A stretch of DNA of 64,000 nt from Phytophthora sp. 'mugwort' (lineage: Eukaryota; Oomycota; Peronosporomycetes; Peronosporales; Peronosporaceae): positions 2,356,001 through 2,420,000 of the forward strand of contig JAUCEF010000004.1 in assembly GCA_033558025.1 (NCBI GenBank), in the 5' to 3' direction. A program made the position numbers and the translations under genes. Shown in pieces: positions 22,447-33,978 of the stretch. The notes under the pieces are model-generated. The model saw only the letters and a list, made by a program, of their open reading frames with translations, was not told where the DNA came from and did not search any database. Numbering within the stretch: the first letter of the stretch is position 1; each line of letters opens with the position of its first letter.

Positions 22447-22759
22447 AAAAGGCTTGGTCACTTGATGGCAAAATGCAAAGTGATTGATTTACGTCCTTAG
22501 TTCGCAAACTCCTTGCTACCTCTAAGCCTACAGTTCTACCTACTGGGTACACTCTACTGGATTCTCTACTGGATACTGAGTTACTTCAGCCAATCGCAGA
22601 GCGCCACGTCGATGCCCATCTTGTACCCACAATCTTGTACCCACGTGCATCGTAATCATCGTCCCGTAATCGCCGGAGTGATTGAGGTGCCACTGAGTGA
22701 AGGTCATACCGGTATCCTACCGGTATACAGCAGCTGCTCGAGGCGTCTCCTTGACAACA
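22447..22759 (-). repeat. A3 3' LTR, A' type (313 bp)
   Basis: Shorter A' LTR. It shares both ends and the ATACCGGTATCC block with family A but differs in the central U3 (CCCACGTGCATCGTAATCATCG). It reads GATTTACGTCC where the partner at 46066 reads GATTTAGGTCC. Confidence 0.9.
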
Positions 22760-24464
22760 CTCCCACTCGACTCGATAGCCTTCGGTGCTTCGATGCCGAG
22801 CTTGCTCCGGAGACAGTCGAACTGCGCCGCTGAAATGGGCTTGGTCATCAGGTCCGCCAGCATGTCTTGCGTCGGACAGTACTCGAGCACCACTTCTCCG
22901 TCCTCGACCTTCTCGCGCACGAAGTGGTAGCGAATGTCGATATGCTTGGTACGCTTGTGAAACTCGGGATTCTTGGCAAGCGCGATGGATCCTTGGTTGT
23001 CTTCGTAGATCTTGATCGCCTTGCCCTCTGTGGTTTCGCCTATCTCGCACAGAAACGCCTTGAGCCACACAGCCTCCTGTGTTGCCTCCGATAGCGCCAT
23101 GTACTCGGCTTCCGTCGACGATAGTGCCACCGTCCTCTGCTTCTTGCTGCGCCAGCTCACGCATCCACCGCTCATTATGAACGCGTATCCGCTCGTGCTG
23201 CGGCGCGACTCCACATCACCCGCCCAGTCCGCATCCGAGTAGCCGCAGACGCCGTCTTGGTCCTTGGTGCGAAACTCGATGCCGTACGTCGCCGTGCCTT
23301 GGATGTAGCGGAGGACACGCTTGAGTGCTTGCCAGTGCGTGGGGCATGGGTCTGCAGCGAACTGACTCAGTGTGCCCACTGCCGCAGCCAGATCCGGTCG
23401 GGTGCCCACCATCAAGTACATGAGGCAGCCCACGGCGTTCCGGTAAGGCACGCCTGCCATGGTGTCATCATGCTTGCACCCGCCGTCGCACATAGCCTTG
23501 GTCAGCTTGAGTCCGGGATCCTGCGGCGTTTTCACGGGCTTGCTGTTCTCCATGCTGAACTTGCTCAGGATGCTCCGCGCGAACTTGGTCTGCCGCATCG
23601 TCACCTCACCAGCCTTGATGTCTTGCTTGATCTCCATTCCGAGAAAGTAGCTCAGCTCGCCTAGGTCCGTCATCTCGAACCGCTTGCTTAGTGCTCTCTT
23701 GGTCGCCTTGAGCATGTCGTCATCACTGCTCGCAATCACCAGGTCGTCCACGTACAGCACCACGAGCACCATGCTGTCGCCGTTGCGCTTGACGTAGACG
23801 CAGTGGTCGGTCTCGCACTTGTCGAAGTCCAGCTTGAGCATGAAGTCGTCGATGGTGTGGTTCCACATGCGCGGCGACTGCTTGAGACCGTAGAGCGCGC
23901 GCTTGAGCTTGCACACATGATCCGGGCGTCCTGCGCTTATGTATCCGTCCGGCTGCTGCATGTAGATGTCTTCATCCAGGACGCCGTTAAGAAAGGCTGT
24001 CTTAACGTCCATCTGGTGCAGCTTGAGCCCGTACTTGGCAGCCATCGCTAGCACGATTCGGATGGACGTGAACTTGGCCACGGGCACGAAGGTCTCGTCG
24101 TAGTCGATGCCGTGCTTCTGCGAGAAGCCCTTAGCCACCAGGCGCGCCTTGTATCGTTCGATCTCGCCGGCTTGGTTCTCCTTCACGCGAAAGACCCATC
24201 GACAGCCGATGGCCTTGCGTCCCTTGGGCAGCGGTACCACGTCCCATGTGTCGTTCTTGCGCAGCGAGTCGTACTCCGAGTCGCAGGCCTCCTTCCATTT
24301 GCGTGCGTCGTTGGATTCCATCGCCGACTTGAACGTGGTCGGCATTTCTCCCACTGAATCCACGACGTACGCCGCCTCGAAGCTCTTGTCGTTGTCTCGA
24401 GCCATGGCAGACATCTCATCCAGGCCTTGGCGTCGATTCTCTGACGCGTATCGCTTGGCACTCG
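22717..24464 (-). pseudogene. A3 gag-pol C-terminal part (RT and RNase H)
   Basis: Encodes about residues 795-1376: the end of the acidic linker (SAKRYASENRRQGLDEMSAMA), RT with QMDVKTAFL and VLYVDDLVIAS, RNase H with [23 protein letters not shown] and HIDIRYHF, ending in the 3' LTR (RAAAVYR stop). Open throughout. It is cut at ACTCG by the B complex and resumes at 33979. Confidence 0.9.
24460..24464. repeat. TSD ACTCG (left), partner 33974-33978
   Basis: Duplication flanking the whole Y/Z B complex. Removing 24465-33978 restores the A' sequence GCTTGGCACTCGGGGTC seen uninterrupted in A5. Confidence 0.95.
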
Positions 24465-24814
24465 TATTGACGGTTACCGGTTTGGTATCAGTTATTAGCC
24501 GTGAACCGGTTAACCCGAACCGGTCCAATCCGAATCCACGTTGATTATGGTGATTACGGTAAGTTGTTTACGCCACCGATGATTAGACGAGTAGGATGAT
24601 TGGACGAACACCGGTGAGTGATGGTTGATTAGATGCACTAGGTGATAGGACGCAGGGTCGCGTGTCTATAACAGTAGGGTGTAAGCTCCAACAATTCAAT
24701 CACTTTCGAATCTTCATTCTACCCCTCAAGTGCCTTCGCTCCGGTCCCGCCGTCTGCGACGTCCCTCCCTCCGCTTCGTACAAGCTTCGTGTCCAAGATC
24801 CATACCTTTAATCA
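24465..24814 (+). repeat. LTR 1 of Y/Z complex, B-I (350 bp)
   Basis: Left boundary is the Y target site ACTCG; right boundary is the primer-binding site of Z. It ends CTTTAATCA where other B-I LTRs end CTTTCATCA. By the inversion model this LTR is a Y/Z recombinant. Confidence 0.9.
24700..24706 (+). promoter_or_regulatory. Initiator-like motif in B 5' LTR
   Basis: TCACTTT matches the oomycete YCAYTYY initiator and follows GTAAGCTCC and ATTCAA. About 108 bases separate it from the LTR end, a plausible R-U5 length. The same block occurs in every B LTR that extends this far. Confidence 0.5.
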
Positions 24815-24826
24815 GGTTATGAGCCC
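24815..24826 (+). promoter_or_regulatory. Z primer-binding site overlapping gag ATG
   Basis: GGTTATGAGCCC directly follows the LTR. It is complementary to the anticodon arm of initiator Met tRNA, with the gag ATG (24819) opposite the CAU anticodon. There is no leader between it and gag. Confidence 0.75.
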
Positions 24827-27800
24827 AAGCACCATGTCCTCTGCCCAAGACGCCTCGACCAAGGTCTCCATTGACAAGTTCAACGGGGACAACTACGCGA
24901 CGTGGAACCGCTACATGCGTGGCGTGTTCCTGACCAAGTCGACGTGGCATGTCGTGAACCGTGAGACGACGCCAAGCTACACGGACTCGCGGGCCAAGGA
25001 CGACTACGTCAAGTTGAGCAACATCGCTTTCGGACTGATGCTGCTCCACATGGACGCGGACTACCACCATGTGGTCGACGACTGCGAGGAAGCGTGGGTT
25101 GCCTGGTCGCGCCTGAAGACGCTGTACGGTGGTTCGCAGAAGGCTGGACGCATCTACCTGAAGCGCCAACTCTTCAGCATGGAGATGTCGGAAGGCGGCA
25201 ATGTGTTGCATCATTGCAACGAAGTCCTCAACATCAGCGCCAAGCTCAGCAGCATCGGTGCCAAGATGGAGGACGAGGACGTGGCGATCTGCTTGTTGCG
25301 CAGCCTCCCCAAGAGCTACGAGAACGTCGTGCTGAACTTGGAGATGAGCAGCGCTGAACTGCGGTCGCAAGACGTCGTGAAGGTGCTCACGAACGAGCAC
25401 ATCAAGAGACAAGGCGAGAAGACGGCGACGGTGAAGACTGAGAACGCGGCCAAGGCGTTCAACACCGACCGAGAGTCTCGCCAGTGTACGTACTGCGGAA
25501 AAGTGGGGCACACGATTGACAAGTGCTGGACCAAGCAGAAGGACGAGAACCGAGGGCCGAGACGCGGCGGCAACGGCCGTGGACGCGGGGCCAACAACAT
25601 CCAGTGGAGAAACGACAGCAACGGCTACGACTACGACTACGATCGAGTAGCGTTCGCGGTTTCACTGGAATGTGGGGTTTCGACGGGCAAGAATGTGTCC
25701 GGGATGTGGGCGGTCGACAGCGGCGCAACGCACCACATCTGCAACGACAAGACCAAGTTCGTCCATTTGATTGAGCGGAACGAAGGCGAACTTTCGGTGG
25801 CCGACGGCAACAAGGCGGCCATCATGGGTGTGGGGACCATCGTGGAACAAGTGGTTCTGCCCAATGGCGACGAGCGCGAGATCGAGATCAAGAACGCGCT
25901 GTACGTGCCAAGCATGAGCAAGAATCTGCTTTCGGTACCGCAGATCAACAAAAGTGACAAGTTTCAAGTGGTGTTCGACGGCACCAAGATGCAGATTGCG
26001 CACAAAGGCTCCAAGCAAGTGGTGGCGACGGCAAACCTCATGGATGGACTCTACTGGCTTCAGATGCCTCAGCGATCGGCGAATGCGGCGACGAGTGGCA
26101 AGACTGTCGACCTGCACGCGCGCATGGGTCACGCTCCGGTTGAGGTGCTTCGCAAGATGGTCGACAACCACATGATCAAGGACGCGAAGGCACCTTTCAA
26201 GTCGAGCGGACCAAGTCTGTGTCGTGGTTGCCAGCAAGGTAAAATGGTCCAAAAACCATTCCCAAGCAACCGTGACAAGCGTCGCTACGACACATTTGAG
26301 CTGCTCCACTTCGACATCTGCGGACCCATGGAGGAAAACTCGCTTGGCGGCAGCAAGTACCTGCTACTGATCGTGGACGAAGCCAGTGGATGCATGAAGG
26401 GTTTCTGCCTGCGTGCCAAGTCGGAGAGCGAAGACTGCATCAAGACGTACATCATGAAGGTGCAGAAGCAGTTCGGCAAGAAGGTCAAGTTTGTGCGGCA
26501 CGACGGAGCTCGTGAGTTTGCGACCAACTCGCTCAACGACTTCTACGAAGACGAAGGCATCGAGCAGCAAACCACGGTTCCGTACGCGCACCAGACGAAC
26601 GGCACGGCAGAGCGAGCTATCCGAACTATCGTCACGATCGGCCGCAGCATGCTGCATCACGCTAAGCTGGACAAGTGTTTCTGGGCTGAGGCGGCCATGA
26701 CTGCCATCTACGTGAAGAATCGTCTGCCGTCACCCAAGATCGAGCACAAGACTCCGTTCGAGATCGTTTACAACTCCAAGCCGAGTGTGAAGCACATGCG
26801 TGTGTTCGGCTGTCGGACGTACATTCTGACTCCGAAGGAGAAGCGGCTCAAGTGGGATCCCAAGGCTCGCGCTGGACTGTTCCTGGGTTACGAAGAAGTG
26901 TCCAAGGCGTATCGACTTTATGACATCGAGGCGGGGCAGGTGGTTATCAGTCGCGATGTCAACTTCGATGAGTCGACCTTTGGATGTTCACCGACGATTT
27001 CCGATGAAGATGTCGATGACCTGGACTTCGACTCGCTCGACATCGACAATGATGGTTTCCGCCAGACGGAGTACACGCAGGCAGGGAAGCGCAAGAGCCG
27101 CCCGAGTGACGAAGATGAAGCTGCCAGAAAACCGCGAGCTGTGCGTCATCGACCTGGACTGGAAGAAGCAAGTGCGCCGAACTACTCCCCTCCGCACCGA
27201 GCAGACGCAGACGAAGAAGAAAAGTCTGGAGACCAAGATGAAGAATCGACTCCACCAGTTTTTTGGCGTGCAAGTGCCAACGCGGTCGAAGCAGCCGTGG
27301 ACTTATCGGAGCCGTCGACATTCCAAGAAGCGGTCAACGGCCCGGACCAACTGCACTGGCGCAAGGCGATTCGTGCTGAGTTAAAGTCGATGCGACTTCG
27401 TGGTGTGTTTCGTGCTGCCAAGTTGCCCAGCGGACAAAGCGCCATCGGTACCAAGTGGGTGTTCAAGATTAAGCGCAAAGCGGACGGATCGATCGAGAAG
27501 TACAAGGCGCGCCTCGTGGCCAAGGGGTTCAAGCAGAAGTACGGCATCGACTACACCGAGACGTTCTCGCCCGTGGTCAAGTACGTGACGCTGCGCATGA
27601 TCATCGCGATTGCCAAGTATTTTGGCTGGCCCCTCGACCAACTCGACGTGGTGACAGCTTTCCTGTACGGGATAATGAAAGAACTGGTGTTCTGCGCGGT
27701 CCCCGAAGGTGTTGATCTCGACGGTGACTTCGACTGCCTGGAATTGGTGAAGGCGATCTACGGTCTCAAGCAAGCTTCGCGCGTGTGGAACGAGACCTTC

Positions 27801-28859
27801 GACGAGTTCGTGTGCTCCATCGGCTTTCAAGTATCGGCGTTCGACCCGTGCCTCTACATCAAGATCGTTGACGGTCACTGCGTGCTGGTGCTGGTCTACG
27901 TGGATGACGTGCTGATTACCGGAAGTTCACCCGAACTGATCTCACGCACGAAGACCGACCTCAAGACACGCTTCGAGATGACCGACAGCGGCAAGTGCGC
28001 GTTCGTTCTTGGGATCGAATTGGTGGACGGCCCGGACGGCAGCGTGACGATGTGTCAGCGCCGCTATGTGAATGACATTCTCAAGCGTTTTGGTATGGAC
28101 GAGTGCAAGGCCGTGGTGAGTCCCGTCGATATAAGCACTCGACTGATTTCAAGTGACGCAGCGACCAAGGTGAACGCTCCGTTTCGCGAAGCTGTTGGTG
28201 CTCTGATGCACTTGATGACTGCCACGCGCCCGGACATCGCGTACGCCGTTGGCTATGCGTCGCGCTTCATGGAGAACCCTCAAGAAGAACACTGGGTTGC
28301 GGTCAAGCGTATCTTTCGCTACCTGCAAGGCACCAAGACACATGGGATCTGCTTCAAGCCGGGTGACAACATCGACTTTCGCGGGTACTCGGACGCGGAC
28401 TGGGCTGGCGACCTCGCGGACCGCAAGTCGACTTCCGGCTACACGTTCATGCTAATGGGTGCACCAGTGAGCTGGGGAAGCAAGAAGCAGTCAAGTGTTT
28501 CGCTGTCTACGAGTGAGGCGGAGTACATCGCACTCAGTCTGGCGATCCAAGAGGGCAAGTGGATTCATCGCCTGCTGCGCGAGATTCTGGCGGCCGCTAA
28601 TGAGACTGGACCCGAGCTCATGATCCGCGAAGACAACCAGTCGTGCATCAAGATGACGAAGAACCCAGTAAACCACGGTCGCGCCAAGCACATCGACATC
28701 AAGTACCACCACATCCGCGATGAAGTGAAGCGCGGTGAAGTCAAGCTCGAGTACTGCGAGACTTCTGTGATGCTAGCGGACATCATGACGAAGGCTCTCG
28801 CGGGACCACGCCATACGGATCTGACGGCGGCTCTCGGCATTCGTGGGACTTCGCATTGA
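24819..28859 (+). CDS. gag-pol: Family B copia Gag-Pol polyprotein Z, 1346 aa, intact
   Basis: Uninterrupted Gag-Pol. Residues from the ATG: gag about 15-200; CCHC knuckle C223, C226, H231, C236; RG-rich tract 246-258; protease AVDSGATHH with D300; GAG-pre-integrase about 400-475; integrase D499, D562, E598 (D-35-E); acidic Ser/Asp linker about 725-815 ([17 protein letters not shown]); RT about 878-1110 with D943 (QLDVVTAFL) and YVDD at 1027-1030; RNase H with [23 protein letters not shown] and HIDIKYHH. Stop TGA at 28857-28859 begins the polypurine tract TGAGGGGGCG. All catalytic residues seen are intact, so this is a candidate autonomous copy. It is nearly identical to Y (Glu/Asp in HHCNEVLN, Asn/Asp in RRYVNDIL). 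Confidence 0.95.
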   Translation: MSPSTMSSAQDASTKVSIDKFNGDNYATWNRYMRGVFLTKSTWHVVNRETTPSYTDSRAKDDYVKLSNIAFGLMLLHMDADYHHVVDDCEEAWVAWSRLKTLYGGSQKAGRIYLKRQLFSMEMSEGGNVLHHCNEVLNISAKLSSIGAKMEDEDVAICLLRSLPKSYENVVLNLEMSSAELRSQDVVKVLTNEHIKRQGEKTATVKTENAAKAFNTDRESRQCTYCGKVGHTIDKCWTKQKDENRGPRRGGNGRGRGANNIQWRNDSNGYDYDYDRVAFAVSLECGVSTGKNVSGMWAVDSGATHHICNDKTKFVHLIERNEGELSVADGNKAAIMGVGTIVEQVVLPNGDEREIEIKNALYVPSMSKNLLSVPQINKSDKFQVVFDGTKMQIAHKGSKQVVATANLMDGLYWLQMPQRSANAATSGKTVDLHARMGHAPVEVLRKMVDNHMIKDAKAPFKSSGPSLCRGCQQGKMVQKPFPSNRDKRRYDTFELLHFDICGPMEENSLGGSKYLLLIVDEASGCMKGFCLRAKSESEDCIKTYIMKVQKQFGKKVKFVRHDGAREFATNSLNDFYEDEGIEQQTTVPYAHQTNGTAERAIRTIVTIGRSMLHHAKLDKCFWAEAAMTAIYVKNRLPSPKIEHKTPFEIVYNSKPSVKHMRVFGCRTYILTPKEKRLKWDPKARAGLFLGYEEVSKAYRLYDIEAGQVVISRDVNFDESTFGCSPTISDEDVDDLDFDSLDIDNDGFRQTEYTQAGKRKSRPSDEDEAARKPRAVRHRPGLEEASAPNYSPPHRADADEEEKSGDQDEESTPPVFWRASANAVEAAVDLSEPSTFQEAVNGPDQLHWRKAIRAELKSMRLRGVFRAAKLPSGQSAIGTKWVFKIKRKADGSIEKYKARLVAKGFKQKYGIDYTETFSPVVKYVTLRMIIAIAKYFGWPLDQLDVVTAFLYGIMKELVFCAVPEGVDLDGDFDCLELVKAIYGLKQASRVWNETFDEFVCSIGFQVSAFDPCLYIKIVDGHCVLVLVYVDDVLITGSSPELISRTKTDLKTRFEMTDSGKCAFVLGIELVDGPDGSVTMCQRRYVNDILKRFGMDECKAVVSPVDISTRLISSDAATKVNAPFREAVGALMHLMTATRPDIAYAVGYASRFMENPQEEHWVAVKRIFRYLQGTKTHGICFKPGDNIDFRGYSDADWAGDLADRKSTSGYTFMLMGAPVSWGSKKQSSVSLSTSEAEYIALSLAIQEGKWIHRLLREILAAANETGPELMIREDNQSCIKMTKNPVNHGRAKHIDIKYHHIRDEVKRGEVKLEYCETSVMLADIMTKALAGPRHTDLTAALGIRGTSH

Positions 28860-28866
28860 GGGGGCG

Positions 28867-29216
28867 TATTGACGGTTACCGGTTTGGTATCAGTTATTAG
28901 CCGTGAACCGGTTAACCCGAACCGGTCCAATCCGAATCCACGTTGATTATGGTGATTACGGTAAGTTGTTTACGCCACCGATGATTAGACGAGTAGGATG
29001 ATTGGACGAACACCGGTGAGTGATGGTTGATTAGATGCACTAGGTGATAGGACGCAGGGTCGCGTGTCTATAACAGTAGGGTGTAAGCTCCAACAATTCA
29101 ATCACTTTCGAATCTTCATTCTACCCCTCAAGTGCCTTCGCTCCGGTCCCGCCGTCTGCGACGTCCCTCCCTCCGCTTCGTACAAGCTTCGTGTCCAAGA
29201 TCCATACCTTTCATCA
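28867..29216 (+). repeat. Z 3' LTR, B-I (350 bp)
   Basis: Follows the Z polypurine tract and ends CTTTCATCA. The outer flank is GTCTT, the complement of AAGAC, the target site within Y. Confidence 0.95.
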
Positions 29217-32200
29217 GTCTTCGTGCGTGAGATCAGTTCGGGTGAACTTCCGGTAATCAGCACGTCATCCACGTAGACCAGCACCAGCACGCAGTGACCG
29301 TCAACGATCTTGATGTAGAGGCACGGGTCGAACGCCGATACTTGAAAGCCGATGGAGCACACGAACTCGTCGAAGGTCTCGTTCCACACGCGCGAAGCTT
29401 GCTTGAGACCGTAGATCGCCTTCACCAATTCCAGGCAGTCGAAGTCACCGTCGAGATCAACACCTTCGGGGACCGCGCAGAACACCAGTTCTTTCATTAT
29501 CCCGTACAGGAAAGCTGTCACCACGTCGAGTTGGTCGAGGGGCCAGCCAAAATACTTGGCAATCGCGATGATCATGCGCAGCGTCACGTACTTGACCACG
29601 GGCGAGAACGTCTCGGTGTAGTCGATGCCGTACTTCTGCTTGAACCCCTTGGCCACGAGGCGCGCCTTGTACTTCTCGATCGATCCGTCCGCTTTGCGCT
29701 TAATCTTGAACACCCACTTGGTACCGATGGCGCTTTGTCCGCTGGGCAACTTGGCAGCACGAAACACACCACGAAGTCGCATCGACTTTAACTCAGCACG
29801 AATCGCCTTGCGCCAGTGCAGTTGGTCCGGGCCGTTGACCGCTTCTTGGAATGTCGACGGCTCCGATAAGTCCACGGCTGCTTCGACCGCGTTGGCACTT
29901 GCACGCCAAAAAACTGGTGGAGTCGATTCTTCATCTTGGTCTCCAGACTTTTCTTCTTCGTCTGCGTCTGCTCGGTGCGGAGGGGAGTAGTTCGGCGCAC
30001 TTGCTTCTTCCAGTCCAGGTCGATGACGCACAGCTCGCGGTTTTCTGGCAGCTTCATCTTCGTCACTCGGGCGGCTCTTGCGCTTCCCTGCCTGCGTGTA
30101 CTCCGTCTGGCGGAAACCATCATTGTCGATGTCGAGCGAGTCGAAGTCCAGGTCATCGACATCTTCATCGGAAATCGTCGGTGAACATCCAAAGGTCGAC
30201 TCATCGAAGTTGACATCGCGACTGATAACCACCTGCCCCGCCTCGATGTCATAAAGTCGATACGCCTTGGACACTTCTTCGTAACCCAGGAACAGTCCAG
30301 CGCGAGCCTTGGGATCCCACTTGAGCCGCTTCTCCTTCGGAGTCAGAATGTACGTCCGACAGCCGAACACACGCATGTGCTTCACACTCGGCTTGGAGTT
30401 GTAAACGATCTCGAACGGAGTCTTGTGCTCGATCTTGGGTGACGGCAGACGATTCTTCACGTAGATGGCAGTCATGGCCGCCTCAGCCCAGAAACACTTG
30501 TCCAGCTTAGCGTGATGCAGCATGCTGCGGCCGATCGTGACGATAGTTCGGATAGCTCGCTCTGCCGTGCCGTTCGTCTGGTGCGCGTACGGAACCGTGG
30601 TTTGCTGCTCGATGCCTTCGTCTTCGTAGAAGTCGTTGAGCGAGTTGGTCGCAAACTCACGAGCTCCGTCGTGCCGCACAAACTTGACCTTCTTGCCGAA
30701 CTGCTTCTGCACCTTCATGATGTACGTCTTGATGCAGTCTTCGCTCTCCGACTTGGCACGCAGGCAGAAACCCTTCATGCATCCACTGGCTTCGTCCACG
30801 ATCAGTAGCAGGTACTTGCTGCCGCCAAGCGAGTTTTCCTCCATGGGTCCGCAGATGTCGAAGTGGAGCAGCTCAAATGTGTCGTAGCGACGCTTGTCAC
30901 GGTTGCTTGGGAATGGTTTTTGGACCATTTTACCTTGCTGGCAACCACGACACAGACTTGGTCCGCTCGACTTGAAAGGTGCCTTCGCGTCCTTGATCAT
31001 GTGGTTGTCGACCATCTTGCGAAGCACCTCAACCGGAGCGTGACCCATGCGCGCGTGCAGGTCGACAGTCTTGCCACTCGTCGCCGCATTCGCCGATCGC
31101 TGAGGCATCTGAAGCCAGTAGAGTCCATCCATGAGGTTTGCCGTCGCCACCACTTGCTTGGAGCCTTTGTGCGCAATCTGCATCTTGGTGCCGTCGAACA
31201 CCACTTGAAACTTGTCACTTTTGTTGATCTGCGGTACCGAAAGCAGATTCTTGCTCATGCTTGGCACGTACAGCGCGTTCTTGATCTCGATCTCGCGCTC
31301 GTCGCCATTGGGCAGAACCACTTGTTCCACGATGGTCCCCACACCCATGATGGCCGCCTTGTTGCCGTCGGCCACCGAAAGTTCGCCTTCGTTCCGCTCA
31401 ATCAAATGGACGAACTTGGTCTTGTCGTTGCAGATGTGGTGCGTTGCGCCGCTGTCGACCGCCCACATCCCGGACACATTCTTGCCCGTCGAAACCCCAC
31501 ATTCCAGTGAAACCGCGAACGCTACTCGATCGTAGTCGTAGTCGTAGCCGTTGCTGTCGTTTCTCCACTGGATGTTGTTGGCCCCGCGTCCACGGCCGTT
31601 GCCGCCGCGTCTCGGCCCTCGGTTCTCGTCCTTCTGCTTGGTCCAGCACTTGTCAATCGTGTGCCCCACTTTTCCGCAGTACGTACACTGGCGAGACTCT
31701 CGGTCGGTGTTGAACGCCTTGGCCGCGTTCTCAGTCTTCACCGTCGCCGTCTTCTCGCCTTGTCTCTTGATGTGCTCGTTCGTGAGCACCTTCACGACGT
31801 CTTGCGACCGCAGTTCAGCGCTGCTCATCTCCAAGTTCAGCACGACGTTCTCGTAGCTCTTGGGGAGGCTGCGCAACAAGCAGATCGCCACGTCCTCGTC
31901 CTCCATCTTGGCGCCGATGCTACTGAGCTTGGCGCTGATGTTCAGGACATCATTGCAATGATGCAACACATTGCCGCCTTCCGACATCTCCATGCTGAAG
32001 AGTTGGCGCTTCAGGTAGATGCGTCCAGCCTTCTGCGAACCACCGTACAGCGTCTTCAGGCGCGACCAGGCAACCCACGCTTCCTCGCAGTCGTCGACCA
32101 CATGGTGGTAGTCCGCGTCCATGTGGAGCAGCATCAGTCCGAAAGCGATGTTGCTCAACTTGACGTAGTCGTCCTTGGCCCGCGAGTCCGTGTAGCTTGG

Positions 32201-32353
32201 CGTCGTCTCACGGTTCACGACATGCCACGTCGACTTGGTCAGGAACACGCCACGCATGTAGCGGTTCCACGTCGCGTAGTTGTCCCCGTTGAACTTGTCA
32301 ATGGAGACCTTGGTCGAGGCGTCTTGGGCAGAGGACATGGTGCTTGGGCTCAT
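29217..32353 (-). pseudogene. Y gag-pol 5' part (residues 1-1045), inverted
   Basis: Minus-strand B polyprotein from the ATG in the primer-binding site at 32353 through gag, CCHC knuckle, protease, integrase and RT to just past YVDD ([15 protein letters not shown]). It is open throughout. Its 3137 nt plus 904 nt of the part at 32713-33616 equal 4041 nt, the exact CDS length of Z, so Y was intact before Z inserted. It is now on the opposite strand from its own 3' part. Confidence 0.9.
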
Positions 32354-32357
32354 AACC

Positions 32358-32707
32358 TGATGAAAGGTATGGATCTTGGACACGAAGCTTGTACGAAGCG
32401 GAGGGAGGGACGTCGCAGACGGCGGGACCGGAGCGAAGGCACTTGAGGGGTAGAATGAAGATTCGAAAGTGATTGAATTGTTGGAGCTTACACCCTACTG
32501 TTATAGACACGCGACCCTGCGTCCTATCACCTAGTGCATCTAATCAACCATCACTCACCGGTGTTCGTCCAATCATCCTACTCGTCTAATCATCGGTGGC
32601 GTAAACAACTTACCGTAATCACCATAATCAACGTGGATTCGGATTGGACCGGTTCGGGTTAACCGGTTCACGGCTAATAACTGATACCAAACCGGTAACC
32701 GTCAATA
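32358..32707 (-). repeat. LTR 3 of Y/Z complex, B-I on minus strand (350 bp)
   Basis: Serves as the 5' LTR for the inverted Y 5' part and abuts AAGAC of the Y 3' part on its right. By the inversion model it is the reciprocal recombinant of LTR 1. Confidence 0.9.
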
Positions 32708-32712
32708 AAGAC
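32708..32712. repeat. TSD AAGAC, inverted partner 29217-29221 (GTCTT)
   Basis: The two halves of the Z insertion site are present but in inverted orientation. In uninterrupted B copies the sequence reads CACGAAGACCGACC. This is the key mark of an inversion after nesting. Confidence 0.9.
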
Positions 32713-33616
32713 CGACCTCAAGACACGCTTCGAGATGACCGACAGCGGCAAGTGCGCGTTCGTTCTTGGGATCGAATTGGTGGACGGCCCGGACGGCAGC
32801 GTGACGATGTGTCAGCGCCGCTATGTGGATGACATTCTCAAGCGTTTTGGTATGGACGAGTGCAAGGCCGTGGTGAGTCCCGTCGATATAAGCACTCGAC
32901 TGATTTCAAGTGACGCAGCGACCAAGGTGAACGCTCCGTTTCGCGAAGCTGTTGGTGCTCTGATGCACTTGATGACTGCCACGCGCCCGGACATCGCGTA
33001 CGCCGTTGGCTATGCGTCGCGCTTCATGGAGAACCCTCAAGAAGAACACTGGGTTGCGGTCAAGCGTATCTTTCGCTACCTGCAAGGCACCAAGACACAT
33101 GGGATCTGCTTCAAGCCGGGTGACAACATCGACTTTCGCGGGTACTCGGACGCGGACTGGGCTGGCGACCTCGCGGACCGCAAGTCGACTTCCGGCTACA
33201 CGTTCATGCTAATGGGTGCACCAGTGAGCTGGGGAAGCAAGAAGCAGTCAAGTGTTTCGCTGTCTACGAGTGAGGCGGAGTACATCGCACTCAGTCTGGC
33301 GATCCAAGAGGGCAAGTGGATTCATCGCCTGCTGCGCGAGATTCTGGCGGCCGCTAATGAGACTGGACCCGAGCTCATGATCCGCGAAGACAACCAGTCG
33401 TGCATCAAGATGACGAAGAACCCAGTAAACCACGGTCGCGCCAAGCACATCGACATCAAGTACCACCACATCCGCGATGAAGTGAAGCGCGGTGAAGTCA
33501 AGCTCGAGTACTGCGAGACTTCTGTGATGCTAGCGGACATCGTGACGAAGGCTCTCGCGGGACCACGCCATACGGATCTGACGGCGGCTCTCGGCATTCG
33601 TGGGACTTCGCATTGA
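32713..33616 (+). pseudogene. Y gag-pol 3' part (RT end and RNase H)
   Basis: Encodes residues 1046-1346: [33 protein letters not shown], RNase H with [23 protein letters not shown] and HIDIKYHH, then stop and polypurine tract. Open. It reads DIVTKAL where Z reads DIMTKAL. Confidence 0.9.
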
Positions 33617-33623
33617 GGGGGCG

Positions 33624-33973
33624 TATTGACGGTTACCGGTTTGGTATCAGTTATTAGCCGTGAACCGGTTAACCCGAACCGGTCCAATCCGAATCCACGT
33701 TGATTATGGTGATTACGGTAAGTTGTTTACGCCACCGATGATTAGACGAGTAGGATGATTGGACGAACACCGGTGAGTGATGGTTGATTAGATGCACTAG
33801 GTGATAGGACGCAGGGTCGCGTGTCTATAACAGTAGGGTGTAAGCTCCAACAATTCAATCACTTTCGAATCTTCATTCTACCCCTCAAGTGCCTTCGCTC
33901 CGGTCCCGCCGTCTGCGACGTCCCTCCCTCCGCTTCGTACAAGCTTCGTGTCCAAGATCCATACCTTTCATCA
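33624..33973 (+). repeat. Y 3' LTR, B-I (350 bp)
   Basis: Right end of the Y/Z complex, followed by the right ACTCG target-site copy and A3 sequence. Confidence 0.95.
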
Positions 33974-33978
33974 ACTCG

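Larger units (their letters stand above)
24465..33973 (+). mobile_element. Nested B element pair Y/Z with internal inversion
   Basis: Four 350-bp B-I LTRs, one complete gag-pol (Z), and a second gag-pol (Y) split in two pieces of opposite orientation. The outer TSD ACTCG belongs to Y. Inside, AAGAC at 32708-32712 and its complement GTCTT at 29217-29221 are the two halves of the Z target site in Y. The order LTR(+), Z(+), LTR(+), Y 5' part(-), LTR(-), Y 3' part(+), LTR(+) is exactly what results if Z had inserted in Y on the opposite strand and the outer Y 5' LTR then recombined with the distal inverted Z LTR. Confidence 0.85.

Noticed and set aside
24789..24818. Upstream in-frame starts inside LTRs (GTG in B and C, TTG in A)
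   Set aside because: They are not ATG codons and lie in R-U5. The first ATG, inside the primer-binding site, is conserved in all families and is preferred.
29216..32707. Initially read as an independent 5'-truncated B element on the minus strand
   Set aside because: Its end matches the start of 32713-33616 exactly and both sides carry the same 5-bp site in inverted orientation, so it is the displaced half of Y, not a separate truncated insertion.
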